This document shows, piece after piece, positions 1 through 8,854 of a DNA stretch of 40,614 nt. A model generated the notes under the pieces. That model saw only the letters and a program-made list of their open reading frames with translations. It did no database searches and was not told the DNA's origin. Source of the DNA: Desulfovibrio sp. (lineage in GTDB: Bacteria > Desulfobacterota > Desulfovibrionia > Desulfovibrionales > Desulfovibrionaceae); the NCBI GenBank assembly GCA_024683955.1, contig JAIKXS010000060.1:1-40614 (forward strand), given 5' to 3'. Position 1 is the first letter of the stretch. Every line of letters begins with the position of its first letter. The position numbers and the translations under genes are program-made.

Positions 1-87
1 AATGCTATATATTTTATTATTTTAAATATTTTTTGTATAATATTGATATTTTTGTTTTTTAATATCAAATATGGTATTTATTATGTT

Positions 88-1119
88 TTATTGTACATAC
101 TGTATGAATTCACTGTATCCTTCTTCTTCCATTTTTTCAAGTGGAATAAATCGAAGAGAACCGCTGTTTATACAGTATCTCATCCCGCCTTTAGCTTTCA
201 GGCCGTCGTCAAAGACATGTCCTAAGTGTGAATTTCCAATGCGGCTTCGAACCTCAGTACGTTCCATCCCATGACTAGTGTCTTGTTTGTGGATTACCAC
301 AGAATTATCAATGGGTTTTGTGAAACTTGGCCATCCTGTTCCTGAATCAAATTTGTCTTTTGATGAAAAAAGAGGTTCTCCTGTTACAATATCAACATAT
401 ATCCCGAACTTTTTATTATTCCAATATTTTCCTGTAAAGGGCTTTTCTGTTGAATCGTGCTGTGTGATACTATAGAATTCTTCAGAGATTGATTTTTTTA
501 TTGTTTCAATATCGGGTTTTTTAAATCTAGAACTGTCAAAAATACTATTACTATAAATTTTATTAAGACTTTCTAAAGAAATATGACAATATCCATTTGG
601 ATTCTTTTTTAAATAATTTTGATGGTATTCCTCAGCTTTATAAAAATTTTTACATGGAAGTATTTCGACAACTATTTTTTTTGAGTATTTTTTTTGTATA
701 TCTACAATGATTTCAGATATGATTTTTTCCTCTTTATTGTCGGTATAGTAAATTCCTGTTCTGTATTGTGGTCCTGTATCATTTCCCTGTTTATTTATAC
801 TTGTTGGATCTATAATGTTAAAATAGTAGTTTACAAGTTTTGACAGGCTAATTTTTTGTGGGTTGTACGTCACCAGAACAGTTTCGGCGAATCCGCTCTC
901 TCCGGAACAGACCTCTTCATAGCTCGGATTTTCCGTGTTCCCGTTGGCATAACCAGATATTGCTTTTGTTACGCCGGGTATTCGTGAAAAATACTCCTCA
1001 ACGCCCCAAAAACAACCGCCGGCAAAATAGATGCGTTTGTCGTCATTTGTGTCGGCGGCAGATTGATAAAATACTGACATAATGCACATCCCAATAAGAA
1101 GTGTTGTAAATTTTTTCAT
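88..1119 (-). CDS. msrAB: Exported MsrA-MsrB fusion, peptide methionine sulfoxide reductase
   Basis: Repairs oxidised methionine in proteins; MsrA reduces the S and MsrB the R sulfoxide. The 343-residue protein starts with a signal peptide (KK, then a hydrophobic stretch, ending near SAA at 20-22), so it should act in the periplasm. MsrA follows, with its catalytic Cys36 in GCFWG and a YCHI motif near its end. MsrB runs from about residue 215, with [15 protein letters not shown] and catalytic Cys316 in [11 protein letters not shown]. MsrB lacks the CxxC zinc pairs, and the position that is Cys in SGCGWPSF forms is Thr, so recycling of its thiol may differ. No thioredoxin-like domain is present, unlike Neisseria PilB. 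The gene body is far more AT-rich than its neighbours, which suggests recent acquisition. It appears to be a single-gene unit with AT-rich flanks. Function is firm; export is inferred from the N-terminus. Confidence 0.95.
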   Translation of the reverse strand: MKKFTTLLIGMCIMSVFYQSAADTNDDKRIYFAGGCFWGVEEYFSRIPGVTKAISGYANGNTENPSYEEVCSGESGFAETVLVTYNPQKISLSKLVNYYFNIIDPTSINKQGNDTGPQYRTGIYYTDNKEEKIISEIIVDIQKKYSKKIVVEILPCKNFYKAEEYHQNYLKKNPNGYCHISLESLNKIYSNSIFDSSRFKKPDIETIKKSISEEFYSITQHDSTEKPFTGKYWNNKKFGIYVDIVTGEPLFSSKDKFDSGTGWPSFTKPIDNSVVIHKQDTSHGMERTEVRSRIGNSHLGHVFDDGLKAKGGMRYCINSGSLRFIPLEKMEEEGYSEFIQYVQ

Positions 1120-1242
1120 TGCAAAACTTTTGTTATATTTAAGAATAATTTTATAATGCTATAATATAATTATTTTTTATTGATAATATAAATATTTATA
1201 AATTATTTAATTGTATATATTTTTTAATTTTTTGAATGATAG

Positions 1243-1605
1243 CTATTCTTCGACATGAGCAAGTGCCTGTAAAAGAATCTGGACTATGTGGTTATCAGCA
1301 ATATTATAATAGACAATTTTTCCTGAGCGTCTGAATTTAACGAGGCGTAAAACCCGTAATATCTTGAGGTGATGCGATATGGCCTGTGGACTCATATCGA
1401 GCAGTTGGCCAAGTTCACAGACGCAGAGTTCGCGTATAAGAAGCGCGTGGATGATTTTTAGTCGCGTCGGGTCGGCAAGGCATTTGAAGAGTTCTGCCAT
1501 GGCGTTGATGGAGCCCGTTATGGGGAGTTTGCTGGCCACCTCTTCGATCATGTCCTGACGAACGCTTCTGGAAGTGCACAACGGAGGGTTTTTATCCGGG
1601 GTCAT
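1243..1605 (-). CDS. ArsR/SmtB-family metal-responsive repressor
   Basis: Winged-helix repressor of 120 residues, divergent from the metal-exporting ATPase and almost certainly its regulator. It carries both classic metal sites of the family. ELCVCELG in the alpha-3 helix has two Cys, as in CadC. The C-terminal helix has Asp, His, His and Glu with the spacing of the SmtB alpha-5 zinc site (DNH, then H eleven residues on, then E three further). There is also a Cys in the N-terminal arm (PPLC). The recognition helix is SPQAISHHLKIL. I chose the ATG at 1605 because AAAGGA lies just upstream. A longer reading would start at 1638 in the middle of the palindromic operator, which is unlikely. Metal release from DNA is family knowledge. 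Whether Zn, Cd or Pb is the main inducer cannot be read from sequence. Confidence 0.93.
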   Translation of the reverse strand: MTPDKNPPLCTSRSVRQDMIEEVASKLPITGSINAMAELFKCLADPTRLKIIHALLIRELCVCELGQLLDMSPQAISHHLKILRVLRLVKFRRSGKIVYYNIADNHIVQILLQALAHVEE

Positions 1606-1623
1606 ATTTAAGTCCTTTTTCTG

Positions 1624-1653
1624 TAAACATGTAAACATATGTTTACATGTTTA
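1624..1653. promoter_or_regulatory. 30-bp perfect palindrome, operator for the ArsR/SmtB repressor
   Basis: Fifteen bases are followed by their exact reverse complement, with the centre between 1638 and 1639. Within each arm the core is AAACATGTAAAC or its complement. The site lies between the divergent repressor and ATPase genes and covers the -35 box of the ATPase promoter. ArsR/SmtB proteins bind such inverted repeats as dimers, so binding here should block both genes until metal is bound. The long perfect symmetry could hold two dimers. Confidence 0.85.
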
Positions 1654-1670
1654 AACAATATGTGTAATCT
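1642..1670 (+). promoter_or_regulatory. Sigma-70 promoter of the metal ATPase
   Basis: TTTACA at 1642-1647 and TAATCT at 1665-1670 are 17 nt apart. The -35 box lies inside the right arm of the palindrome, so repressor binding would exclude RNA polymerase. Transcription would start near 1677, about 30 nt before the ATPase start codon. Confidence 0.65.
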
Positions 1671-1707
1671 GGCCGAGGAAGATTTAATTTGAGTCGTGGA
1701 GGAGATT

Positions 1708-3882
1708 ATGTCTGAATCGTGTTGCTGCTCCTGTTGTTCGTGCCAGACGCAGTCCTGGGAGAAAGTGTCACATTATTATATTGCTGACATGGATTGTCCG
1801 ACGGAGGAGGGTCTTGTCCGCAGGGCTCTGGAATCGATAGAAGGTGTGGGAAGTCTTGAAGTCGATCTTGTCCAGCGGACCATACGTATTGAGCACAGCG
1901 ACAGCGCGGGCGCATTGATTGAGTCGGCGCTTCTCGCCCTCAACTTGGGGGCCAGGCGTATGGATGCGGGCGCGCAGGGTGAACATGAGAATCTTCGGAA
2001 GAGGGTGGAGCGGATTCGCCTTTGGATAGCAGGGGGCCTGGCCCTTGCGTCCGAAATAGTGGATCTGTTTGCAGGGTCTTCTTCTGCCTATGCCTATTGG
2101 TTCGTATGCGCTCTTGCGTTGCTTGCGATCGCACTTGGCGGGTTCGAAACCTATAAAAAGGGGATTGTCGCCCTTACAAATCGCCGGCTGAACATGAATG
2201 CCCTTATGAGTGTTGCTGTAACAGGCGCGCTCTGTATCGGTCAATGGCCTGAAGCGGCCATGGTTATGGTTCTTTTTTCTCTTGCAGAGAATATAGAGGC
2301 CCGTTCAATGGAAAAGGCGCACGACGCGGTTGCGACGCTTCTGCAGCTTGCACCGGTAAAAGCCTTTGTCAGGATTCGTGAAGGGGAGTGGGTTGAAAGG
2401 GATCTTGAAGAAATCGAAACAGGATCTGTCATCCGCGTAAAGCCTGGTGAGCGCATTCCTCTCGACGGTTCAGTAGTTGAGGGGGAGTCCGTAGTCAATC
2501 AGGCGCCCATAACGGGTGAGAGCCTGCCTGTTGAGAAAAGGAGCGGGGACACGGTGTATGCCGGGACTGTCAACGGTGCGGGTCTTCTTCATGTGCGTAC
2601 AACAAAGGCTTCGTGCGACACAACGCTTGCTCATATTATCCGAACCGTGGAGAACTCGCAAAAAAATCGTGCACCCATCGAACGCTTTGTCGATCGCTTT
2701 GCGGCTGTCTATACCCCGCTTGTCTTTCTCCTTGCTCTCTGTGTCGCCGTTTTCCCCCCCCTCGTTGTAGGCGGGGCCTGGCTTGACTGGCTTTATCGGG
2801 CTCTTGTTCTCCTTGTCATTGCCTGTCCCTGCGCTCTTGTTATTTCAACGCCTGTCAGCATTGTGAGCGGTATTGCAGCAGCAGCACATCGGGGAATTCT
2901 GATTAAGGGCGGAGCATTTTTGGAGTTAGGGGCCGGACTTGACAAACTGGCCCTTGATAAGACGGGAACTCTTACCACGGGAAAACCCCATGTAATGGGG
3001 TGGAGCGGGATGACGGGCGGGCAGGACGACATGCGCGTCTCCGCCATTGCCGTGAGCCTTGCGTCCCGTTCAACCCATCCTGTTTCACGTGCAATAACGG
3101 AATGGGGGCAGGAACATGGCGTTGTGCCTCTTGAGGTCAGTGAATTTTCCGAACGTATCGGCAAGGGGGTCGTGGGAACTGTAGAAGGCAACAAGTACTT
3201 CCTTGTCAGCTATAGTGCGGCGTGTCAGGAAGACTTAACGTCTGATCTTGATCAGTCTCTTTTGGAGACGATTCAATGTCATCTTTCAAAGGGGGAGAGC
3301 GCAGTAGCGCTTGCGTCCAGCACGGGTGTTATTCGTGTGTTCTATGTGGCTGATCTGCTGAAAAAACACAGTGCCGGCGCCGTGAAGGATCTGCATGCCC
3401 TGGGTATTGAGACAGTCCTTCTTTCTGGCGACAACGCCGATGTCGTTCGTTCCGTGGCCGAGTCCGTGAATATAACGAACTATGTCGGTGGACTGCTGCC
3501 GGAAGAGAAGGTCGCTGAAATAGAAAAGGCTATCAGCCGGGGATCGCGCATTGGTATGGTTGGAGACGGGATCAATGACGCCCCCGCGCTCACGAAAGCC
3601 ACCATCGGCTTCTCTATGGGGGCGGTTGGCAGCGATGTTGCCATTGAATCGTCTGATGTCTCAATTATGGACGATGATATTCGAAAACTTCCTGAATTTA
3701 TTAAACTTGCCCGTCGTACTATGAGTATCCTGAAGCAGAATATTGTGATTGCTTTAGGGATTAAACTCATTTTTATTTCGTTTGCATTTATGGGAATATC
3801 TACGATGTGGATGGCAGTTTTTGCAGATATAGGAACAACACTGATTGTTACATTTAATGGATTGCGTTTATTGAAATCATAG
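1708..3882 (+). CDS. zntA: P1B-type Zn(II)/Cd(II)/Pb(II)-transporting ATPase
   Basis: Inner-membrane pump that exports divalent soft metals using ATP. The 724-residue protein begins with a Cys cluster (ESCCCSCCSCQ) and one HMA-like domain at about 23-75. In the HMA the usual CxxC is DMDCPTEE with a single Cys, a variant I recall from ZntA/CadA proteins. P-type motifs are complete: TGES at 269-272, CPC at 373-375 in the transport helix, phosphorylated Asp417 in DKTGT, an HP motif in THPVSRA, and GDGINDAP at 619-626. Asp707 in the last helix pair (FADIGTT) matches the Zn/Cd/Pb group rather than Cu pumps. The ATG at 1708 is preceded by GGAGGAG; an in-frame GTG at 1696 would place that site inside the gene. 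It is divergent from its repressor. cadA would be an equally valid name. Confidence 0.95.
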   Translation: MSESCCCSCCSCQTQSWEKVSHYYIADMDCPTEEGLVRRALESIEGVGSLEVDLVQRTIRIEHSDSAGALIESALLALNLGARRMDAGAQGEHENLRKRVERIRLWIAGGLALASEIVDLFAGSSSAYAYWFVCALALLAIALGGFETYKKGIVALTNRRLNMNALMSVAVTGALCIGQWPEAAMVMVLFSLAENIEARSMEKAHDAVATLLQLAPVKAFVRIREGEWVERDLEEIETGSVIRVKPGERIPLDGSVVEGESVVNQAPITGESLPVEKRSGDTVYAGTVNGAGLLHVRTTKASCDTTLAHIIRTVENSQKNRAPIERFVDRFAAVYTPLVFLLALCVAVFPPLVVGGAWLDWLYRALVLLVIACPCALVISTPVSIVSGIAAAAHRGILIKGGAFLELGAGLDKLALDKTGTLTTGKPHVMGWSGMTGGQDDMRVSAIAVSLASRSTHPVSRAITEWGQEHGVVPLEVSEFSERIGKGVVGTVEGNKYFLVSYSAACQEDLTSDLDQSLLETIQCHLSKGESAVALASSTGVIRVFYVADLLKKHSAGAVKDLHALGIETVLLSGDNADVVRSVAESVNITNYVGGLLPEEKVAEIEKAISRGSRIGMVGDGINDAPALTKATIGFSMGAVGSDVAIESSDVSIMDDDIRKLPEFIKLARRTMSILKQNIVIALGIKLIFISFAFMGISTMWMAVFADIGTTLIVTFNGLRLLKS

Positions 3883-3913
3883 TATTTAATAATAATTTTT
3901 TTACTTTTCTGTC

Positions 3914-3952
3914 AAAAACCCCATATTCTATTTGAAGGACGTGGGGTTTTTT
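3914..3952. terminator. Bidirectional terminator between the ATPase and BMP genes
   Basis: AAAAACCCCA at 3914-3923 pairs with TGGGGTTTTT at 3942-3951 around an 18-nt loop. T-runs are present in both directions. It lies between convergent genes and touches the stop codon of the minus-strand gene. Confidence 0.7.
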
Positions 3953-5009
3953 ATAGGCAGTTACATAAAGTCTTCTGACGAAGGCTTTTTATTTTAATGC
4001 CACCTGTTTTTATTTCATGAGATAGCTCGAGAAGACGTTTTTCTATTTTATCAATTTTAGTATTTTTTGTTCCTATTGAACTTTGTATTTTTGTAATGGA
4101 AACACCATTATCCAATGTGTAGATATCTATTTCAGATCCTTTAAAACTACCTTTACAATATTCATCAATAATTTCGAGTACTGCCCCCTTCACGTCCTTG
4201 AGTATGGAGAGCAGCACGTGGTTTTTATAGATATGCTGCTGGTCAGTATCCAGACCAATCACATAGATGCCAGCCTGTCTGGCTTCCTCGAGAATTATCG
4301 GATTTCCTGCTCCTGAGGCGAGAACAAGAACGTTGCACCCTTCCCTGATGAGACGTTTTGCCTCGGCCCTCGCACCTTCCTTTCCCCCAAAGGAGCCCGC
4401 AATACCGTGAATGACACGGATGCCAGGGACCGCAAGTCTTGCCCCCTCACTGTAGCCGTTAAAGAGTGAGCGCATTGCGGCAACGTCCTCTCCGCTTATC
4501 CATCCTATGGCCGGCTCTTTTCCGTTGTGTTCCACCATGTTTTTCGCGAAGAGGGCAGCGCCTGCCCCGGCAAGAAACGAGGCCTGTTCATCGGCAAAGG
4601 AAATGCAGCGGATGTTTTTTCCGCGTATGCCGGCATCTATCACGCCAAAGCGGACGTTGGGATAGCGCCGGGCGTTGTCACGAAGGATTTCGTGAAAGTG
4701 GTCTGTGGCCACAAGGGCGAAGTCACAGTTCTTCATGGCGTCCCGGAAGACGCGTTCCTGCTCGTCCTCGCGGTTCTCGACAACAATGCGCGCCGTGATT
4801 CCGTATTTTGCACTTGCCTCGCCGAGGGCCTCCTTCAGGAGGGTGTTCCAGACGCTTTCCTCTTCGTGTTCGAGGAAAAGAACGATTCTCGGACGGGTGC
4901 CGTCCACGGCTTCCGCGGCATAAGACGTGCGTGGCAGGATCAATGCCGTGCAAAGAATGAGGAGAAGGGGAATAAGATATCCACGGTGAACAGGGATATG
5001 AAGTGACAT
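3951..5009 (-). CDS. BMP-family (PF02608-like) periplasmic substrate-binding protein
   Basis: A 352-residue exported protein. Residues 1-31 form a signal peptide ending SYAAEA, with no lipobox Cys. The body shows the two-lobed layout of BMP/PnrA-type binding proteins: VATDHFHEILRDNARRYPNVRFGVIDA, then SFADEQASFLAGAGAALFAK, then IGWISGEDV and VLASGAGNPIILEEARQAGIYVIGLDTDQ. It ends in the usual helix and short strand (GGIKIK), plus a Cys-containing tail (CNCL). BMP proteins usually serve nucleoside or purine ABC importers, but no permease or ATPase gene is adjacent, so the substrate is unknown. A GAGG ribosome site precedes the ATG. The last ~80 codons are markedly AT-rich compared with the rest. 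Confidence 0.8.
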   Translation of the reverse strand: MSLHIPVHRGYLIPLLLILCTALILPRTSYAAEAVDGTRPRIVLFLEHEEESVWNTLLKEALGEASAKYGITARIVVENREDEQERVFRDAMKNCDFALVATDHFHEILRDNARRYPNVRFGVIDAGIRGKNIRCISFADEQASFLAGAGAALFAKNMVEHNGKEPAIGWISGEDVAAMRSLFNGYSEGARLAVPGIRVIHGIAGSFGGKEGARAEAKRLIREGCNVLVLASGAGNPIILEEARQAGIYVIGLDTDQQHIYKNHVLLSILKDVKGAVLEIIDEYCKGSFKGSEIDIYTLDNGVSITKIQSSIGTKNTKIDKIEKRLLELSHEIKTGGIKIKSLRQKTLCNCL

Positions 5010-5152
5010 AACTCTATCCTCACAATGGCAGGAGTATGTTCATGGGTTACGAGAGAGAAGTGTCCCCGGCGGCCTTTCTGTTCCGGCCACCTTTCTTCAG
5101 CTAGCACTTTTTTTTGATATTTGCTACGGTCCTGAAAAAGGATAACAGTGGT

Positions 5153-8100
5153 ATGTCGTTTTCGTGCAATGCGCTTTTTTTTGACCGTCAGGATAAGGCC
5201 GTCTTGGCCCTCGTCAACCGTATCCTGGATTCCCCAACGGGAATCCAGGGCCGTCTCTTTGACCCCAACCTCCACCCCCATGGCATAGAAGAGCTTGTGG
5301 CGCCCCCGGTTGAGCGCATGGCCTATGCTGTTGTTAACCTTTTGCGAAATCTCGAAGCAGGGAGCGGGCAGGTGGAGGACCGCCTTCTGGCTCTTCAAAC
5401 GCTCTATGACGAAGTCTTGAACAGCGCGCATTCCACTCTTCGCCGGAATACCGCACGAGTCCTCATGCAGATTATGAAGGACATGGTGCGTTCCCACGGA
5501 GATCAGGAAATGCAGCTTCGACTTGCCCATGATTTTCGGAGTGTGGTGCATGGTACCCCACGTATAGTTCGACGCATGCTTCTCCGCTATCATCTGCCGG
5601 AAATGCCCGAGGAATGGAACCAGCTGACGTTTGACGATCACGTCTACGACGTTAATACGCGTGGCAGAAAGACGCCGACCCATCTTATTATGGACGCGTG
5701 GATCAAGGGGATTCGCAGTCTTACCGTGGCCTATGAGTACTGCCTTGAGGCCGAGGCTGCACGGGAACTCATGCGTGCAGCAGAAATCACCGGTATTTCC
5801 GTCAGAATCGGCCTTGAATTTCAGGTGGCCTTTTACGATCATTCAGTACGCTTTTTCTGGATCCCCCGCGGCTTCAGTTCAAACGACGACTTCCTGTCTT
5901 TTCTTCATGATCCCGAGCTTGTTTCCCTGCTTGATATGGGAAGGGAGGTTCTGGCTTGGCGGAAAGAACGCATTCTTAACGCGTTGAACGCCTGGAACAG
6001 TATTGTCCGGCCCGCTGTGAACGAGGAATGGGAAACAGACATTCCTGAATTGTCCAAGGACGATTTCTTGACCTTCTGCAGGGGGGGCAATCCGACGCGT
6101 GAACGCTTGGCAGAGTGCATTCACGGCCATGTCTATCCTGCAATGCAAAAATATGCTTCGCGTCTCATTGCCATGGGGCAGGATGGTGCAGCAGCTCTCG
6201 CCCATCTGGAAACCATGAGCCCTGATGTGCTTATGGATGAATGGCTTTCATGCGAGCATTTTTCGGGTATGCCCGACTGCTGCATCAACACCATTCCCGA
6301 CGACGCGCCTCCTCTCATGCGCATGTCGCCAAAGGAGCTGACGCGGCTTCTTACCTCCATTGCCGGTGGCTACAGACTGATTCTCGGTGTAACGGATTTG
6401 AGCCTTGAAGACGCCGTAGAAATTCTCTGGGAATGTGAAGGAGCCGTCACACACCTTGAGATTTTCAATATGAAGTCCTGGGTCGAAGGTCGTCTGCCAA
6501 ATATCGAAAGCATTGCCTCTTTGCAGCGATCGTTAAATCTTGGTCACGGCCCCCGCATTAAGCGCCTTCTGCAGAAACTGACCGAGAAGCTTCGCGCCAA
6601 TGGGGAGGATGAGCGGGCCATAAAATTTCAGGAGATTCTCGGCAATATTAATACTCTTTGGGAGCATTACCGCCATACTCCGCTGAAATGTCGACTTGGC
6701 ACAAGCTCGGCGAGCCGTCTGACCTTCGGGATGGGCCTTGTTCTGCGCGAAACCCTTCCGAAGAGGGCTCAGAGCGAACTTGACAGGAAACAGATGTTTG
6801 GCAAGCCCATTCCTTTCCATGCTCCAGTTGAAGAGCATATGATTTACCGGGAACCGGAAAATCCCTCCCTTTGGCAGTGTTTCCTTTCTCTCTTTTCTGT
6901 TTTGCCCGGCTGCCGTCATCTTGGCATGGAAAAGCAGCAGCAGTGGAAACTTGCGAGCGAGGATTTTCGCGTAGCCAAGCAGGGAAATATTGTCAATCTT
7001 GGTGGCATAAGCGTTTTTGAAGACAATAATTTCACCAAGAAGCAGCACGAAAAAGATGTTGGTCACAGGACCATCTATTACCTGAATACGAGCGTAGTGA
7101 ACTGGCTCAAAGTTCTGCTTGGATTTATCCCTGCATTTTTCTCCTTTTATTTCGTGCAGGACTGGTGGGTCCTCGCCTGGTTTGGTGCCTTCATATGGTT
7201 TGGCATTACAGGCATACGGAATGTTCTGCAGATGGTCATGACGGCCAGAGGAGCTTCTAAGGGAACGCTTGTGCATTGGACAGAGCAGGTCAGTGTCCCA
7301 AGACTTTGTGATTCGCTTATGTATACGGGAATTTCTGTCCTGCTGCTCGAAGTTCTTGTTCGTGTTGTATTGCTGCAGAACATATGTGGCATCACCGTTG
7401 ATAAATATCCTTTTTTTGTCTATACAGTCCTGAACTGTGTCAATGCGCTCTATATCGTTGCTCATAATATTTACAGGGGATTCCCGCGTCAGGCGGCGAT
7501 CGGGAACATTTTTCGCAGTGCCCTCAGTATTCCCGTAGCCTCTTTTTATGATCTTCTTCTTAAAAATTTTCTTCTCGGCTTTGGCGTAGCTGATCCGGCT
7601 GTCTACCTTGTTCCGAGTGCCGCCATTATTTCAAAACTAGCGTCGGACACGGTGGCAGCTATTATTGAAGGCTATGCCGACGGACAGGTGAATCTGCGTA
7701 TGCGCAGATGGGATTATAAGTCCAAGGTTGACCAGGTTTTCGACAGCTACAACCGCCTTGAGCTTCTTTTCCCCCAGGAAGACGGCCTTAAGAAGATTAG
7801 CCATGTCAACGGGGTTGACAGCATGGCCCCCGAGGTGAAAGCCATCGAACGTACCTTTGTGATCAACGCCCTTGATCTTATGTATTTTTGGTTTTTTCAA
7901 CCTCGTGCCCAGGAGGCCCTTCTTCAGTTGCTTAAGACCATGACCCATACAGATCGAATGGTTTTGGCCAAGGCCCAACTCATTCTGGCCCGGGAACATT
8001 TTATAAGCCAGATTCTTGTAGATGGTCTTCTCGGCAGAAATTTTTCCCGCCCACTGGCCTTCTTTCTTGGCAATCACCGTAGTTATCTGCGCCAGTTTTT

Positions 8101-8167
8101 GAGCCTTTGCAGGCAGCTTCGGCACCACGGAATGCCTTATGCCTCGAAAAACCGGCATATAGATTGA
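5153..8167 (+). CDS. Large membrane protein with degenerate PHP-like segment, unknown function
   Basis: I do not recognise a named family for this 1004-residue protein. Residues ~1-150 are helical and soluble-looking. Residues ~161-225 follow the layout of a PHP phosphoesterase domain: a strand (DDHVYDVNTRG), a helix, IKGIRSLTVAYEY where PHP has TDHD, a helix, then GISVRIGLEF matching the GI..PGIE segment. Most metal ligands are replaced. Residues ~230-640 are mostly soluble. From ~650 to ~800 there are four or five hydrophobic segments (WLKVLLGFIPAFFSFYF, VLAWFGAFIWFGI, SVLLLEVLVRVVLL, FFVYTVLNCVNALYIVA and others), then a soluble tail. The ATG at 5153 follows AAGGA; an in-frame TTG at 5114 has no ribosome site. 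It ends 9 nt before a HAD phosphatase and is probably co-transcribed with it. Confidence 0.85.
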   Translation: MSFSCNALFFDRQDKAVLALVNRILDSPTGIQGRLFDPNLHPHGIEELVAPPVERMAYAVVNLLRNLEAGSGQVEDRLLALQTLYDEVLNSAHSTLRRNTARVLMQIMKDMVRSHGDQEMQLRLAHDFRSVVHGTPRIVRRMLLRYHLPEMPEEWNQLTFDDHVYDVNTRGRKTPTHLIMDAWIKGIRSLTVAYEYCLEAEAARELMRAAEITGISVRIGLEFQVAFYDHSVRFFWIPRGFSSNDDFLSFLHDPELVSLLDMGREVLAWRKERILNALNAWNSIVRPAVNEEWETDIPELSKDDFLTFCRGGNPTRERLAECIHGHVYPAMQKYASRLIAMGQDGAAALAHLETMSPDVLMDEWLSCEHFSGMPDCCINTIPDDAPPLMRMSPKELTRLLTSIAGGYRLILGVTDLSLEDAVEILWECEGAVTHLEIFNMKSWVEGRLPNIESIASLQRSLNLGHGPRIKRLLQKLTEKLRANGEDERAIKFQEILGNINTLWEHYRHTPLKCRLGTSSASRLTFGMGLVLRETLPKRAQSELDRKQMFGKPIPFHAPVEEHMIYREPENPSLWQCFLSLFSVLPGCRHLGMEKQQQWKLASEDFRVAKQGNIVNLGGISVFEDNNFTKKQHEKDVGHRTIYYLNTSVVNWLKVLLGFIPAFFSFYFVQDWWVLAWFGAFIWFGITGIRNVLQMVMTARGASKGTLVHWTEQVSVPRLCDSLMYTGISVLLLEVLVRVVLLQNICGITVDKYPFFVYTVLNCVNALYIVAHNIYRGFPRQAAIGNIFRSALSIPVASFYDLLLKNFLLGFGVADPAVYLVPSAAIISKLASDTVAAIIEGYADGQVNLRMRRWDYKSKVDQVFDSYNRLELLFPQEDGLKKISHVNGVDSMAPEVKAIERTFVINALDLMYFWFFQPRAQEALLQLLKTMTHTDRMVLAKAQLILAREHFISQILVDGLLGRNFSRPLAFFLGNHRSYLRQFLSLCRQLRHHGMPYASKNRHID

Positions 8168-8176
8168 GAGAACGCC

Positions 8177-8854
8177 GTGAACTATTCCATGGAAAAACCG
8201 GCGAAGAGCCTTCGTACGATCTGTAAAACCGGTCTTGCTGGCATTATTTATGATTGCGACGGAGTCATGATTAATTCCCGGGCCGCGAATTCTCTTTTCT
8301 ATAACCGTGTCCTCTCCTATTTTCATCTGCCCCCCATGACAAAGGAACAGGAGCAGTACACGTTTATGGCAACAGGGATGCAGGCTCTGAAGCATATACT
8401 GCCTCCCTCACTCCATGAAGAAATTCCGGAGGTCGTCTCCACAAAGATCGTGTATCAGCGCGATATCGTTCCTCTTCTGGAACTTATGCCGGGCTTCAGG
8501 ACCTTTGTTGAGAATGTTCACGGTGCTGGTCTCAAGCAGGCCATGTGCACCAACAGAACGGCCGAGGGCTTTGAGGATGTTCTTCGCTTTTTTGAGTTTC
8601 CCCGCTACTTTGATCCTATTGTGACGGTGAGTGTTGCTCCGCCGAAGCCCTCTCCTGAAGGGGCGCGCATGATCGTCAGGAAGTGGGGGGAGGCGCCCGA
8701 GCGCCTTCTGTATATTGGGGACACCTCACATGACCGCGATGCGGCCTCCGGTGCACATGTCCCGTTTGTCGCGTTTAATGCATTCGGATTAGATGGCGAT
8801 CTGACCGTTGATTCCTACGAGGAACTTTTTCGGCTTCTCGTTCCTCTGTTGTAA
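8177..8854 (+). CDS. HAD-superfamily phosphatase, phosphoglycolate phosphatase-like
   Basis: A 225-residue HAD hydrolase with all four motifs. The nucleophile and acid aspartates lie in YDCDGVMINS near 25-35. The Thr of CTNRTA is motif II, the Lys of PPKPSPEG is motif III, and GDTSHDRDAA is motif IV. An alpha-helical cap lies between motifs I and II, as in the Gph/beta-phosphoglucomutase group. Substrates of this group are small phosphate monoesters and cannot be fixed from sequence. The GTG at 8177 has GAGAG six bases upstream and sits 9 nt after the previous stop codon. An ATG at 8189 has no clear ribosome site. The close spacing suggests it works with the large PHP-like membrane protein before it. 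Confidence 0.88.
   Translation: MNYSMEKPAKSLRTICKTGLAGIIYDCDGVMINSRAANSLFYNRVLSYFHLPPMTKEQEQYTFMATGMQALKHILPPSLHEEIPEVVSTKIVYQRDIVPLLELMPGFRTFVENVHGAGLKQAMCTNRTAEGFEDVLRFFEFPRYFDPIVTVSVAPPKPSPEGARMIVRKWGEAPERLLYIGDTSHDRDAASGAHVPFVAFNAFGLDGDLTVDSYEELFRLLVPLL

Noticed and set aside
2141..2151. GGTTCGAAACC resembling a tRNA T-loop
   Set aside because: It lies inside the metal ATPase reading frame, and no matching acceptor, D or anticodon arms surround it.
4940..5842. 300-codon open frame on the minus strand
   Set aside because: It overlaps the start of the BMP gene and the large plus-strand protein. Its translation has no family motif and the plus-strand gene has better coding character.
6533..7465. 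310-codon open frame on the minus strand
   Set aside because: Shadow of the 1004-residue protein; no ribosome site and random-looking product.
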